From the NCBI RefSeq assembly GCF_004353505.1, contig NZ_SMNQ01000009.1, positions 179,110-243,109 on the forward strand: a DNA stretch of 64,000 nt. Direction: 5' to 3'. The DNA is from Streptomyces sp. WAC05374. Its GTDB lineage: Bacteria > Actinomycetota > Actinomycetes > Streptomycetales > Streptomycetaceae. Position 1 is the stretch's first letter. Every line of letters starts with the position of its first letter. Positions 47,930 through 56,487 of this stretch are shown one piece after another. A program made the position numbers and the translations under genes. The notes under the pieces were generated by a model. It worked only from the letters and a program-made list of their open reading frames with translations, searched no databases and was not told the DNA's origin.

Positions 47930-48793
47930 GTGACCGACATCGAACGCGTCGGAGTGGTCGGCTGCGGCCAGATGGGCGCGGGCATCGCCGAGGTGTGTGC
48001 CCGCAGCGGCCTGGAGGTCAAGGTCGCCGAGACCACCGGCGAGGCCCTGGAGATCGGCCGTACCCGGCTGTACAACTCGCTCTCCAAGGCCGCCGAGCGC
48101 GGCAAGATCACCGAGGAGGAGCGCGACGCGACGCTCGCCCGGCTCAGCTTCACCACCGACCTCGGCGAGTTCGCCGACCGTGACCTGGTCATCGAGGCGG
48201 TGGTCGAGAACGAGCAGGTCAAGACCGAGATCTTCCAGGTCCTCGACCAGGTCGTGACCCGTCAGGACGCGATCCTCGCCTCGAACACCTCCTCCATCCC
48301 GCTGGTCAAGCTGGCCGTGGCGACCTCCCGCCCCGACCAGGTCATCGGCATCCACTTCTTCAACCCCGCCCCGGTGCAGCAGCTCGTCGAGCTGATCCCG
48401 GCGCTGACCACCTCCGAGGGCACGATCAGCCGCTCCCAGGCGATGGTCGAGAAGGTGCTGGGCAAGCACGCGATCCGCGCCCAGGACCGCTCCGGCTTCG
48501 TGGTGAACGCGCTGCTGATCCCGTACCTCCTCTCCGCGATCCGGATGTTCGAGTCGGGCATCGCCAGCCGCGAGGACATCGACAACGGCATGGAGATGGG
48601 CTGCGCCCACCCCATGGGCCCGCTGAAGCTGGCCGACCTGATCGGCCTGGACACCGTCGCCTCGGTCGCGGACTCGATGTACGCCGAGTACAAGGAGCCG
48701 CTGTACGCCGCTCCCCCGCTGCTCCAGCGCATGGTGGACGCCGGGCGCCTGGGCCGGAAGACCGGCTCCGGCTTCTACCCGTACGGTTCGTGA
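47930..48793 (+). CDS. hbdA: 3-hydroxybutyryl-CoA dehydrogenase
   Basis: About 287 residues from the GTG at 47930 (TDIERVGVVGCGQMGAG); an AAAGG site lies just before it. The enzyme oxidises 3-hydroxyacyl-CoA, or reduces acetoacetyl-CoA, in short-chain acyl-CoA metabolism. Marks: the dinucleotide fold GVVGCGQMGAGIAEVCA, the catalytic His region GIHFFNPAPVQQLVE at about 138, NTSSIPLVKLA at about 117, and the C-terminal dimer region DIDNGMEMGCAHPMGPLKLADLIGLDT. In Streptomyces this reaction links to ethylmalonyl-CoA and butyrate pathways that feed polyketide precursors. It appears to be monocistronic. Confidence 0.93.
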   Translation: MTDIERVGVVGCGQMGAGIAEVCARSGLEVKVAETTGEALEIGRTRLYNSLSKAAERGKITEEERDATLARLSFTTDLGEFADRDLVIEAVVENEQVKTEIFQVLDQVVTRQDAILASNTSSIPLVKLAVATSRPDQVIGIHFFNPAPVQQLVELIPALTTSEGTISRSQAMVEKVLGKHAIRAQDRSGFVVNALLIPYLLSAIRMFESGIASREDIDNGMEMGCAHPMGPLKLADLIGLDTVASVADSMYAEYKEPLYAAPPLLQRMVDAGRLGRKTGSGFYPYGS

Positions 48794-48922
48794 CGGAGAG
48801 CGACGAACTTTCGCACGGGGTGTGCGGAGCGTGTTCGCATATGCCCTTCGCACACGCTCCCCCCGCACGACCGGGAGGGGTTGACTCGGAGCCGCCGCAG
48901 TCGACGAACAGGAGCGGAAACC

Positions 48923-49180
48923 GTGACCACCGATCCCGATCACTTAACGGCCGTCGAGGAGTTCGCAGAGCTGCGCCGCTGTCTCGACGTCGGGCTCGCC
49001 CGGATCGACGGGCAGCTCGCGCTGCTCGCCCAGCGCCACGGCCAGATCGACCGTGATCTGACCGATCTGGCCGCGCGCGTCGCGGCGCTGGAGCAGGCCA
49101 AGTGGCCGCTTCCCGCCGTGTCCGCGTTCACCGCCGTGGGCGCCCTGGCGGTGGCGGTCTGGCAGGCGTTGGGGAACTGA
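48923..49180 (+). CDS. small coiled-coil protein with C-terminal membrane span
   Basis: An 85-residue protein from the GTG at 48923, preceded by AGGAG. Residues ~10-58 form a heptad-rich coiled coil (EEFAELRRCLDVGLARIDGQ through LAARVAALEQ). A hydrophobic tail at about 62-82 (LPAVSAFTAVGALAVAVWQALG) can anchor it in the membrane with the coil in the cytoplasm. The design resembles phage holin-adjacent or scaffold-like proteins, but no phage genes surround it. Function unknown. The downstream NUDIX gene is convergent. Confidence 0.75.
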   Translation: MTTDPDHLTAVEEFAELRRCLDVGLARIDGQLALLAQRHGQIDRDLTDLAARVAALEQAKWPLPAVSAFTAVGALAVAVWQALGN

Positions 49181-49228
49181 GACGGCGTCGGCCGAGCGAC
49201 TCGGCCGCGCCGGACCGGACGGGCCGGA

Positions 49229-49759
49229 TCAGCCGAGCCGGAGATGGTGCAGCATCAGGAGCCCGGCCGCCATGTTGGCGGCCGGGACCTCGCCCCGCGC
49301 GATCATGTCCGGGACGAGTTTCAGCGGTATCCACTCGCGGCGGGACGACTCGAAGTCGTCCTCCGGGTGGCCCGTGTAGGTCGCGTCCTCCGCCCAGTAC
49401 AGATGGTGGCGGGCGTCGGTCAGGCCGTTGGACGGCTCGACGGTCAACAGGTGCTGCAACGGCCCCGGGCGCCACCCCGTCTCCTCCTCCATCTCCCGGG
49501 CGGCCGCGGCGGCGATGTCCTCGCCGTCCTCGACGACCCCGGCGGCGAGCTCCCAGCCCCAACTGTCGGTGATGAAGCGGTGCCGCCAGAGCATCAGCAC
49601 CTCGTTGGCCTCGTTGACGACGGTCGCGACGGCGACCGGGCGCATCCGGATGAGGAAGTGGTCCAGGTGCCGGCCGTCGGGGAGTGCGACATCCGCCAGG
49701 TTGACTTTGAACCAGCGGTTTTCATAGATGGTTTGCTCACTCAGGTTCGTCCACTGCAC
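49229..49759 (-). CDS. NUDIX hydrolase (ADP-ribose/nucleoside-diphosphate type)
   Basis: About 176 residues from the GTG read from 49759, preceded by GGAAGG; a longer start at 49780 is possible. The NUDIX box is GVVEDGEDIAAAAAREMEEE then TGW at about 75-97, a full G-x5-E-x7-R-E-U-x-E-E-x-G-U match. The N-terminal ENRWFKVNLADVALPDG and the VVNEANEVLMLWRHRF lead match ADP-ribose pyrophosphatase-type hydrolases. It would cleave a nucleoside diphosphate linked to another moiety. It starts 77 bases downstream of the regulator stop on the same strand. Confidence 0.9.
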   Translation of the reverse strand: MQWTNLSEQTIYENRWFKVNLADVALPDGRHLDHFLIRMRPVAVATVVNEANEVLMLWRHRFITDSWGWELAAGVVEDGEDIAAAAAREMEEETGWRPGPLQHLLTVEPSNGLTDARHHLYWAEDATYTGHPEDDFESSRREWIPLKLVPDMIARGEVPAANMAAGLLMLHHLRLG

Positions 49760-49836
49760 GTTTCTGCCACCTTCCGACAAGTAGATGGCAATATCGCAGC
49801 AGGCCCACCGGTGCGACGGAACGTCGCACGGCTAGG

Positions 49837-51177
49837 TCACAGCGGCACGCGCAGGGCCCCGTCGATGAGACCGGCCGCCTCCTCCGCGTCGCTGCACCCG
49901 CTGGCCACCAGGTGCTCCCGCACCTCACGCAGCCGGTCCCGCAACCGCTGTGACTCCATCCCCCGCGCCCGCTCGGCCATCTCGGCGGCCGTCTGCGCCG
50001 CCCGGTCCGCCTCTCCCTGGCGCAGCTCGATCTGGCTCAGCATGGCCAGCCGGTGCACGCGCCCCCGGTCGTGCGCCGGGGAGCGCACGGCGGCCGCGGC
50101 GTGCTCCCGCGCGCCGTCCAGGTCCCCCAGGCTCAACAGCGCCTCGGCGACCTGCACGTTGACCAGACCCGGCTGGACGTACCCGGTCTCGTCCGGCTCG
50201 TGGCCGGGCCGGATGCGCTCCGCCTCCGACTCCGCGCGCCGGATGCATCTCAGCGCGCCGGACCCGTCGCCGAGGTGCGCGTACGCCTTCGCCTGCATCG
50301 CGTGCAGGTCGGCGGCGAGCGCCGGGGTGATCTGCGCCCCGGCGGTACGCAGCGCCGCCTCCGCGAACGCCACCGCCTGCCGGTACTCCCCCATGAACAG
50401 CGACTGGTTGACCAGCAGGGCGATCACGTACGCGCCCAGCCCCCGGTCCCCGCTCGCCTTGGCCAGGCGCAGTGCCTGGTGGAAGTAGCGCTGCGCCAGG
50501 CCGTGGGCGTCCGAGTCGTACGCGCAGATCCCCGCCACCGCCACCAGTCCGCCGGTCGCCCGGTGCAACTGGCGCCCCAGGGCGTCGTTGTAGCCGCCGC
50601 GCAGCAGCGGCGCGGTCTCGGTGTTGAGGAAGCCCACGATCCGGGAGCGGGTGGCGATCCCGCCCGCCCGCCGGTACATCAGCTCGTAGTGCGCCCGGGC
50701 GGCCCGCAGCATGGTGATGTCGGACATGCTGACGCGGGTCTGACCGTCGCGCGAGACGTCCGCGTCCTCCGGGGGGTTCTCCCACTCCCACACGGGCATG
50801 ACGGCGGGCGTGCCGGTCACCGCCGGAGCGCCCAGTATGTGCGGCCGTTGCTGCTCGTCGGAGCGCCACAGGGCGGTGGCCCGCTCCACGAAGCCGGACA
50901 GCGGGGAGCCGTGCGTGACGGCCGCCTCGCCGGGGACGCCCAGCCCGATGTCGTCGAGGGTGACCGGGCGGCGCAGCCGGGCCCCGAGCACCTCGCAGAT
51001 CAGGTCCGGCACCTGGCCGCGCGGCCGCTGGCCCTTCAACCAGCGTGCCACGGCCGTGTGTTCGTACCGCAGTGCCAGACCTCGCGCCCGGCCGGCCTGG
51101 TTGACGTGGGCGGCCAGGCCCGCGTGCGATATCCCCGCCTCGTCGAGCAGGGCGTCGAGCAGGGTGTTGGGCTGCAT
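49837..51177 (-). CDS. NsdA-like HTH/TPR transcriptional regulator
   Basis: A 446-residue regulator starting at the ATG read from 51177 (QPNTLLDALLDEAGISHAG). The N-terminal ~75 residues are a helix-turn-helix (GLAAHVNQAGRARGLALRY, YEHTAVARWLKGQRP). From about 200 on, several TPR-like repeats are visible (for example YRQAVAFAEAALRTAGAQI, YAHLGDGSGALRCIRRAESEA). This resembles the Streptomyces NsdA/NsdB family of negative regulators of differentiation, though membership is inferred from layout alone. The TPR part may sense a peptide or protein. The next upstream gene on the strand is a membrane PP2C phosphatase, 272 bases away. Confidence 0.8.
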   Translation of the reverse strand: MQPNTLLDALLDEAGISHAGLAAHVNQAGRARGLALRYEHTAVARWLKGQRPRGQVPDLICEVLGARLRRPVTLDDIGLGVPGEAAVTHGSPLSGFVERATALWRSDEQQRPHILGAPAVTGTPAVMPVWEWENPPEDADVSRDGQTRVSMSDITMLRAARAHYELMYRRAGGIATRSRIVGFLNTETAPLLRGGYNDALGRQLHRATGGLVAVAGICAYDSDAHGLAQRYFHQALRLAKASGDRGLGAYVIALLVNQSLFMGEYRQAVAFAEAALRTAGAQITPALAADLHAMQAKAYAHLGDGSGALRCIRRAESEAERIRPGHEPDETGYVQPGLVNVQVAEALLSLGDLDGAREHAAAAVRSPAHDRGRVHRLAMLSQIELRQGEADRAAQTAAEMAERARGMESQRLRDRLREVREHLVASGCSDAEEAAGLIDGALRVPL

Positions 51178-51448
51178 GGGTGCCCCTCCGGTGCCTCGGT
51201 GAGCCCAGCGTAGTGGAGCCGGGTTCGCACGGGGTGTGAACGGAATGCCCGTATCCGTGCCCCGCGTGCTCTGCCGCCATGCTCCCGGCGCCGGTTGACT
51301 GGGCGGTCTCTCACAGAGGCGGCCGGGCCGTCGGCTCCCCCTCGTACAGTGCGACGGCCCGCGCAGGAGCCGTCCGTCCTGCCGGATCTGCCCGACACTC
51401 CGCGGCAGGGCGGGCGGCGCCGGCCGCACCGTCCGATCCGCCGAGCCG

Positions 51449-52546
51449 CTACCGAGGGGAGGGTGCAGGACGGGTACGGCGCAGCCCGGGGTCCGCGGAC
51501 TGCGCCGGCACCCGGGAACGGTCGTCGCCACGGTCGTTGCGCACGACCATCAGTGCCACGTCGTCGGTGAGCCGCCCGCCGGTGTGGCGGAGCAGCGCCG
51601 TGTGCACCCGGTGGATCAGGGCCGCCGGGGGCACCGGCGCACCGCGCTGGGCCTCCTCCAGCACGTCCTGGAGGCGGAAGAACCGCCCCGAGGCGTCCCG
51701 GGCGTCCTCGGCGCCGTCGGTGTGCAGGAACAGCGCCTCACCGGGCGGCAGCGTCGCGCACCGGTGCGCGGGCAGCTCGTCCGGCAGCGGGAAGGCGCCG
51801 AGCGGCGGCAACGGGGCCGTGTCCGCGACCGGTTCGGCCCGCGCACCGCCCAGTCGGTAGGGCCACGGGTGCCCGCAGTTGAGGGCCAGCACGGCACCGT
51901 CCGGGTGGATCTCCAGGAGCAGTACGGTGACGAACTCCTCCGCCGACGGGCCCTGCGGGTCCCGCCCGCCCGGCGCCGGGTGCTCCTCCCCTGCCCGCTC
52001 CCGCACGTGCCGCCCGAGTGCCCGCTCCAGCCGCCTAAGGACGTCCGCCAGTTCGGGCTCGTCGTGCGCCGCCTCCCGGAAGCTGCCCAGCACGGCGGCG
52101 ACCGCCCCGAGCGGGGCCAGGCCATGACCGCGGACGTCCCCGATGACGACCCGTACCCCGTGCGGGGTGGCGACCGCCTCGTACAGGTCGCCGCCCACGG
52201 CCGCGCCCCGGGACACCGAGAGCTGGGCCGCCGCGACGGACAGCCCGTCCAGCCTGGGCGGGAGGGGGCGCAGCAGGACCCGCTGGGCGGCCAGGGCGAC
52301 CTCCCGGACCTGCTTCAGCTCCCGGACCAGCCCGCACCGCACGCCCAGCACCAGTCCGGTGCCGACGGTGAGGAAGACCGCGCTGGTGGCGATCCGGGTG
52401 GCCGTCCCCTCCTGCTGGGCGATCGGGCAGGTGAGCTTCCACAGCACGGCGACGGCGCCCCACAGGGCGGGCAGCGCGAGCGGGGCGGCCGGGGCGAGGC
52501 GACGAAGCCAGGGGGGCGTACGAAGCGGGGAACGCGTACGCGGCAT
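51449..52546 (-). CDS. membrane-anchored PP2C/SpoIIE-type phosphatase
   Basis: A 365-residue protein from the ATG at 52546. Two membrane spans near the N-terminus (LAPAAPLALPALWGAVAVLW and ATSAVFLTVGTGLVLG) are followed by a linker helix (LVRELKQVREVALAAQRVLL). The catalytic domain has GGDLYEAVATPHGVRVVIGDVRGHGLAP at about 130-157, carrying the two metal-binding Asp, and LFLHTDGAEDARDASGRFF at about 280, the third. This is the RsbU/SpoIIE-like PPM phosphatase group, common in Streptomyces for anti-anti-sigma control. No anti-sigma partner adjoins, so the target is unknown. Confidence 0.9.
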   Translation of the reverse strand: MPRTRSPLRTPPWLRRLAPAAPLALPALWGAVAVLWKLTCPIAQQEGTATRIATSAVFLTVGTGLVLGVRCGLVRELKQVREVALAAQRVLLRPLPPRLDGLSVAAAQLSVSRGAAVGGDLYEAVATPHGVRVVIGDVRGHGLAPLGAVAAVLGSFREAAHDEPELADVLRRLERALGRHVRERAGEEHPAPGGRDPQGPSAEEFVTVLLLEIHPDGAVLALNCGHPWPYRLGGARAEPVADTAPLPPLGAFPLPDELPAHRCATLPPGEALFLHTDGAEDARDASGRFFRLQDVLEEAQRGAPVPPAALIHRVHTALLRHTGGRLTDDVALMVVRNDRGDDRSRVPAQSADPGLRRTRPAPSPR

Positions 52547-52645
52547 GCGGACCGCCCTTCTCCAGGCCCCTCCTCGCGGTCGGGACGATTCTGTCGATCG
52601 TCCACGCCCCGGGGGAAAGTCCACCAGACTTCCCACTCGAACGAG

Positions 52646-52681
52646 TGAGGGCCATGGCCGGTGTTCCGGCCATGGCCCTCA
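52646..52681 (-). terminator. terminator of pheST
   Basis: TGAGGGCCATGGCCGG and its complement form a perfect 16-bp stem with a TGTT loop, 15 bases beyond the pheT stop. Confidence 0.88.
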
Positions 52682-52696
52682 GTGCGCGGGGGACGC

Positions 52697-55225
52697 TCAG
52701 GCGCCGCGCAGCACCGCGCCCGTCCGCTCGGCGGCGAGCGCCACGGCGGTGTCGCGGGCGGCCGAGGCCTCCTCGACGGTCAGCGTGCGGTCACCGGCGC
52801 GGAACCGCAGCGCGTACGCCAGGGACTTCCGGCCCTCGCCGATCTGCTCACCGGTGAAGACGTCGAACAGCCGGAGGGACTCCAGCAGTTCGCCCGCGCC
52901 CTCGCGCAGGGCGGTCTCGACCTCGGCGGCCGGCACGTCCGCGCCGACGACCAGGGCGACGTCCTGGGTGGCGACCGGGAAGGTGGAGATCCGCGGGGCG
53001 CGCAGGGCACCCGCCGAGGCGCGCTCGACGGTGTCGAGGTTCAGCTCCATCGCGCACGTGCGGGCGGGCAGGTGCAGCGCCTTGACCACGCGCGGGTGCA
53101 GCTCACCGGCGTAGCCGACGACCTGCTCCGTGCCGTCCACGACGACCGCCAGCTCGGCGCAGCGGCCCGGGTGCCAGGGGCCGTACTGGCCCTGGCGCAC
53201 GATCAGCTCGGCACCGGCCTCGCGGGCGACGGACCGGGCGGCCTCGATGGCGTCGGCCCAGTCGGCCGGGCGGCCCTTGCCCCACCAGCCGGCCTGCTCG
53301 CGGGCCCCGGCCAGGACGACGGCGACGTGCCGCGGCTGCTCGGGCAGCGGCGCGTTCAGCCGTGCGATCTCCTCGTCCGTGGGGCGCCGGTCGACGGGCA
53401 GCACCACGGCCTCGCCGGCCTCGGCGGCCGGGTGGAAGACCAGCCCGGTCTCGAAGAGCGCCAGGTCGTGGCTGCCGCGCCCGTCGTTGCGGCGCAGCGC
53501 GCCGAGCAGACCCGGCAGCAGCGTGGTGCGCATCGCCGGCTCTTCGTCGGACAGCGGGTTGACCAGCTTGACGACCTCGCGGTTGGGGTCGTCGGCCGCG
53601 AGACCGAGCTGGTCGAAGACCTGCTCGGCGACGAACGGGTAGTTCGGCGCCTCGACGTACCCGGCGCCCGCGAGCAGCCGGCCGACGCGGCGGTGCAGCC
53701 GCTGCCGGGCGGTCAGGCCTCGGCCGGACGGCGGCTGCGGCAGGGTGGAGGGGAGGTTCTCGTACCCCTCGAGCCGGATGACCTCCTCGGCGAGGTCGTT
53801 CGGGTGCGCGAGGTCGGGACGCCACGACGGGACGGTGACGGTGAGGTCGTCCTGCCCGTAGACGTCGCAGCCGACCTCCTGGAGGCGGCGTACGACGGTC
53901 TCGCGGCCGTAGGTGACACCGGCGACCCGGTCGGGGTGGTCGGCCCGCATGGTGACCGTGCGCGGCGCGGACGGCGCGACGATCTCGGTGACCCCGGCCT
54001 CGGCGGTGCCGCCCGCGAGGAGGACCAGCAGGTCGACGGTGCGCTGCGCGGCAGCGGCGGCGGCCTGGGGGTCGACGCCGCGCTCGAAGCGCCGGGACGC
54101 CTCGGAGGACAGCTTGTGGCGGCGCGCGGTACGGGCGATGGAGACCGCGTCGAAGTGCGCGGCCTCGATGACCACCTCGGTCGTGCCCCGCACCTCGCCC
54201 GTCTCCGGGTCGGTGACGGAGTCGGCGATCTCGGTGTCGGCGCCGCCCATCACGCCCGCGAGGCCGATCGGCCCGCGGTCGTCGGTGATCACCAGGTCGC
54301 CGGCGTCCAGGACGCGCTTGACGCCGTCGAGGGTGGTGATCTTCTCGCCCTGCTCGGCGCGGCGCACGCCGATCGCGCCCTGGACGCGGGTGCGGTCGTA
54401 GGCGTGCAGCGGCTGGCCGAGCTCGAGCATCACGTAGTTGGTGATGTCGACCGCGAGGGAGATCGGGCGCATGCCCGCCTTCTGGAGGCGGCGGCGCAGC
54501 CAGATCGGGGAGCGGGCCTCGGGGTCGAGCCCGACGACGGTGCGCGCGGTGAAGCGGTCGCAGCCGGTCGGGTCGGTGACCGTGACGGGGTAGCCGTACG
54601 AGTTCGGCGCGGGCACGTCGAGCAGCGCCGGGTCGCGCAGCGGCAGGCCGTAGGCGGTGGCCGCCTCGCGGGCGACGCCGCGCATCGACAGGCAGTAGCC
54701 CCGGTCCGGGGTGACGGCGATGTCGAGGACCTCGTCGTACAGCTCCAGCAGCTCGGTGGCGTCGGTGCCGATCTCGATCTCGGGCGGCAGCACGATGATG
54801 CCTCCGCTGCCGTCGTCGCCCATGCCGAGCTCGTCGCCGGAGCAGATCATGCCGCGGGACATCCGGCCGTACGTCTTGCGCTCGGCGATGTGGAAGTCGC
54901 CGGGCAGCACGGCGCCGGGCAGGGCCACGACGACCTTGTCGCCCTCGGCGAAGTTCCGGGCGCCGCAGATGATCTCCTGCGCCTCGCCCGTCCCGTTGGC
55001 GTCGCCGACGTTGACCGTGCAGAAGCGGATGGGCTTCTTGAACTCGGTCAGCTCCTCGATGGTGAGGACCTGGCCGACGACCAGCGGGCCGGTGAGGCCG
55101 GCGCCGAGCCGCTCGACGGTCTCGACCTCGAGACCGGCCGCGATGAGCCTGGTCTGTACGTCACGGCCGGTCGCCGTCGCCGGCAGGTCGACGTACTCCC
55201 GCAGCCACGAAAGCGGGACCCGCAT
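52697..55225 (-). CDS. pheT: phenylalanyl-tRNA synthetase beta subunit
   Basis: An 842-residue beta subunit of the heterotetrameric phenylalanyl-tRNA synthetase. Domains run from an N-terminal EMAP-like tRNA-binding fold (VPLSWLREYVDLPATATG, LVVGQVLTIEELTEFKK, VALPGAVLPGDFHIAERKTYGRMSRGMICS) and the B5 DNA-binding-like region (SRRFERGVDPQAAAAAAQR) to the B3/B4 editing domain and a C-terminal anticodon-binding fold (ISTFPVATQDVALVVGADV). The ATG overlaps the pheS stop by one base (TGATG), a typical pheST coupling. A strong terminator follows. Confidence 0.97.
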   Translation of the reverse strand: MRVPLSWLREYVDLPATATGRDVQTRLIAAGLEVETVERLGAGLTGPLVVGQVLTIEELTEFKKPIRFCTVNVGDANGTGEAQEIICGARNFAEGDKVVVALPGAVLPGDFHIAERKTYGRMSRGMICSGDELGMGDDGSGGIIVLPPEIEIGTDATELLELYDEVLDIAVTPDRGYCLSMRGVAREAATAYGLPLRDPALLDVPAPNSYGYPVTVTDPTGCDRFTARTVVGLDPEARSPIWLRRRLQKAGMRPISLAVDITNYVMLELGQPLHAYDRTRVQGAIGVRRAEQGEKITTLDGVKRVLDAGDLVITDDRGPIGLAGVMGGADTEIADSVTDPETGEVRGTTEVVIEAAHFDAVSIARTARRHKLSSEASRRFERGVDPQAAAAAAQRTVDLLVLLAGGTAEAGVTEIVAPSAPRTVTMRADHPDRVAGVTYGRETVVRRLQEVGCDVYGQDDLTVTVPSWRPDLAHPNDLAEEVIRLEGYENLPSTLPQPPSGRGLTARQRLHRRVGRLLAGAGYVEAPNYPFVAEQVFDQLGLAADDPNREVVKLVNPLSDEEPAMRTTLLPGLLGALRRNDGRGSHDLALFETGLVFHPAAEAGEAVVLPVDRRPTDEEIARLNAPLPEQPRHVAVVLAGAREQAGWWGKGRPADWADAIEAARSVAREAGAELIVRQGQYGPWHPGRCAELAVVVDGTEQVVGYAGELHPRVVKALHLPARTCAMELNLDTVERASAGALRAPRISTFPVATQDVALVVGADVPAAEVETALREGAGELLESLRLFDVFTGEQIGEGRKSLAYALRFRAGDRTLTVEEASAARDTAVALAAERTGAVLRGA

Positions 55226-56349
55226 CAGATCTCCATCCCGAACGGCCGGGTGAACCGGACGTCACCCTCGACCATGTCTCGCATGTCTTCGACGTTGTGG
55301 CGGAACATCAGCATCCGCTCGATGCCGAACCCGAAGGCGAATCCGCTGTACTTCTCGGGGTCCACGCCGCAGGCGGTCAGCACCTTGGGGTTGACCATGC
55401 CGCAGCCGCCGAGCTCGATCCAGCCCTCGCTGGAGCAGGTGCGGCAGGGGCGGTCCGGGTTGCCGACGGACTCGCCGCGGCACACGTAGCAGACCATGTC
55501 CATCTCGGCGGACGGCTCGGTGAACGGGAAGAAGTTCGGCCGCAGCCGGGTCTTCATGCCCTCGCCGCCGAAGAGCGCCTGGACCATGTGGTCCAGCGTG
55601 CCCTTGAGGTCGGCCATGGTCAGGCCCTCGTCGACGGCGAGGAGCTCGACCTGGTGGAACACCGGGGTGTGCGTGGCGTCCAGCTCGTCCGTGCGGTACA
55701 CCCGGCCGGGGCAGATCACGTAGACCGGGGGCTCGCGGTCCAGCAGGGAGCGGACCTGGACGGGCGAGGTGTGCGTGCGCAGCACGACGCCGGAGCCGGA
55801 CGTGCCCTGGGCGTCGGCGACGAAGAAGGTGTCCTGCTCGCCGCGGGCGGGGTGGTCGACAGCGATGTTGAGCGCGTCGAAGTTGAGCCACTCGGACTCG
55901 ACCTCGGGGCCCTCGGCCACTTCGTAGCCCATCCCGACGAAGATGTCCTCGATGCGCTCCATGAGGGTGGTCAGCGGGTGGCGGGCGCCGGCCGGGGTGC
56001 GGTCGTGGGGGAGGGTGACGTCCACCGCCTCCTCGACCAGCACGCGGGCGTCGCGCTCCGCCTCCAGCTCGGCCTGGCGGGCGGCCAGGGCCTTGTTCAC
56101 GGCACCGCGGGCCTGGCCCACACGCTTGCCGGCCTCGGCCTTGGCGTGCGGCGGCAGGGCGCCGATCTCCCGGTTGGCGAGCGCGAGCGGCGAGGCGGGG
56201 CCGGTCTGCGCGACCTTGGCCTCGTGGAGGGCGTCGAGGTCACCGGCGGCGGCGAAGGCGGCGAGCGCCTCGTCCCGCATGCGCTCGATCTCTTCCGGTT
56301 TCAGTGCCTCGACCTCGACTGGGTCGTACGACTTGTTCGGTGCCGACAT
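55225..56349 (-). CDS. pheS: phenylalanyl-tRNA synthetase alpha subunit
   Basis: A 374-residue class II synthetase catalytic subunit. The N-terminal ~100 residues form a coiled coil for tRNA-Phe contact. Catalytic motifs: the motif 2 region PVFHQVELLAVDEGLTMADL, RLRPNFFPFTEPSAEMDM, and a zinc-like CYVCRGESV-x-CRTCSSEGWIELGGCGMVNP segment, then motif 3 FGFGIERMLMFRH near the end. It charges tRNA-Phe with phenylalanine using ATP, in an alpha2-beta2 complex with PheT. No T-box or Phe-rich leader is apparent in the 138 bases upstream. Confidence 0.97.
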   Translation of the reverse strand: MSAPNKSYDPVEVEALKPEEIERMRDEALAAFAAAGDLDALHEAKVAQTGPASPLALANREIGALPPHAKAEAGKRVGQARGAVNKALAARQAELEAERDARVLVEEAVDVTLPHDRTPAGARHPLTTLMERIEDIFVGMGYEVAEGPEVESEWLNFDALNIAVDHPARGEQDTFFVADAQGTSGSGVVLRTHTSPVQVRSLLDREPPVYVICPGRVYRTDELDATHTPVFHQVELLAVDEGLTMADLKGTLDHMVQALFGGEGMKTRLRPNFFPFTEPSAEMDMVCYVCRGESVGNPDRPCRTCSSEGWIELGGCGMVNPKVLTACGVDPEKYSGFAFGFGIERMLMFRHNVEDMRDMVEGDVRFTRPFGMEI

Positions 56350-56487
56350 CTCTTCCCGTACTTCCGATGGGCTGGCTGGGGCCCCCGCTCGACGACCGAG
56401 GACGCAAAGGTGCCAAAGGACGAGTCTAACGGGGTGTGGGCAGGCGGATGAGCCGCGGATCAGCCCGTGGACGGTCCGGCCCCTCTG

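Noticed and set aside
56350..56487. T-box or Phe-rich leader peptide before pheST
   Set aside because: No T-box sequence and no start codon before the two Phe codons.
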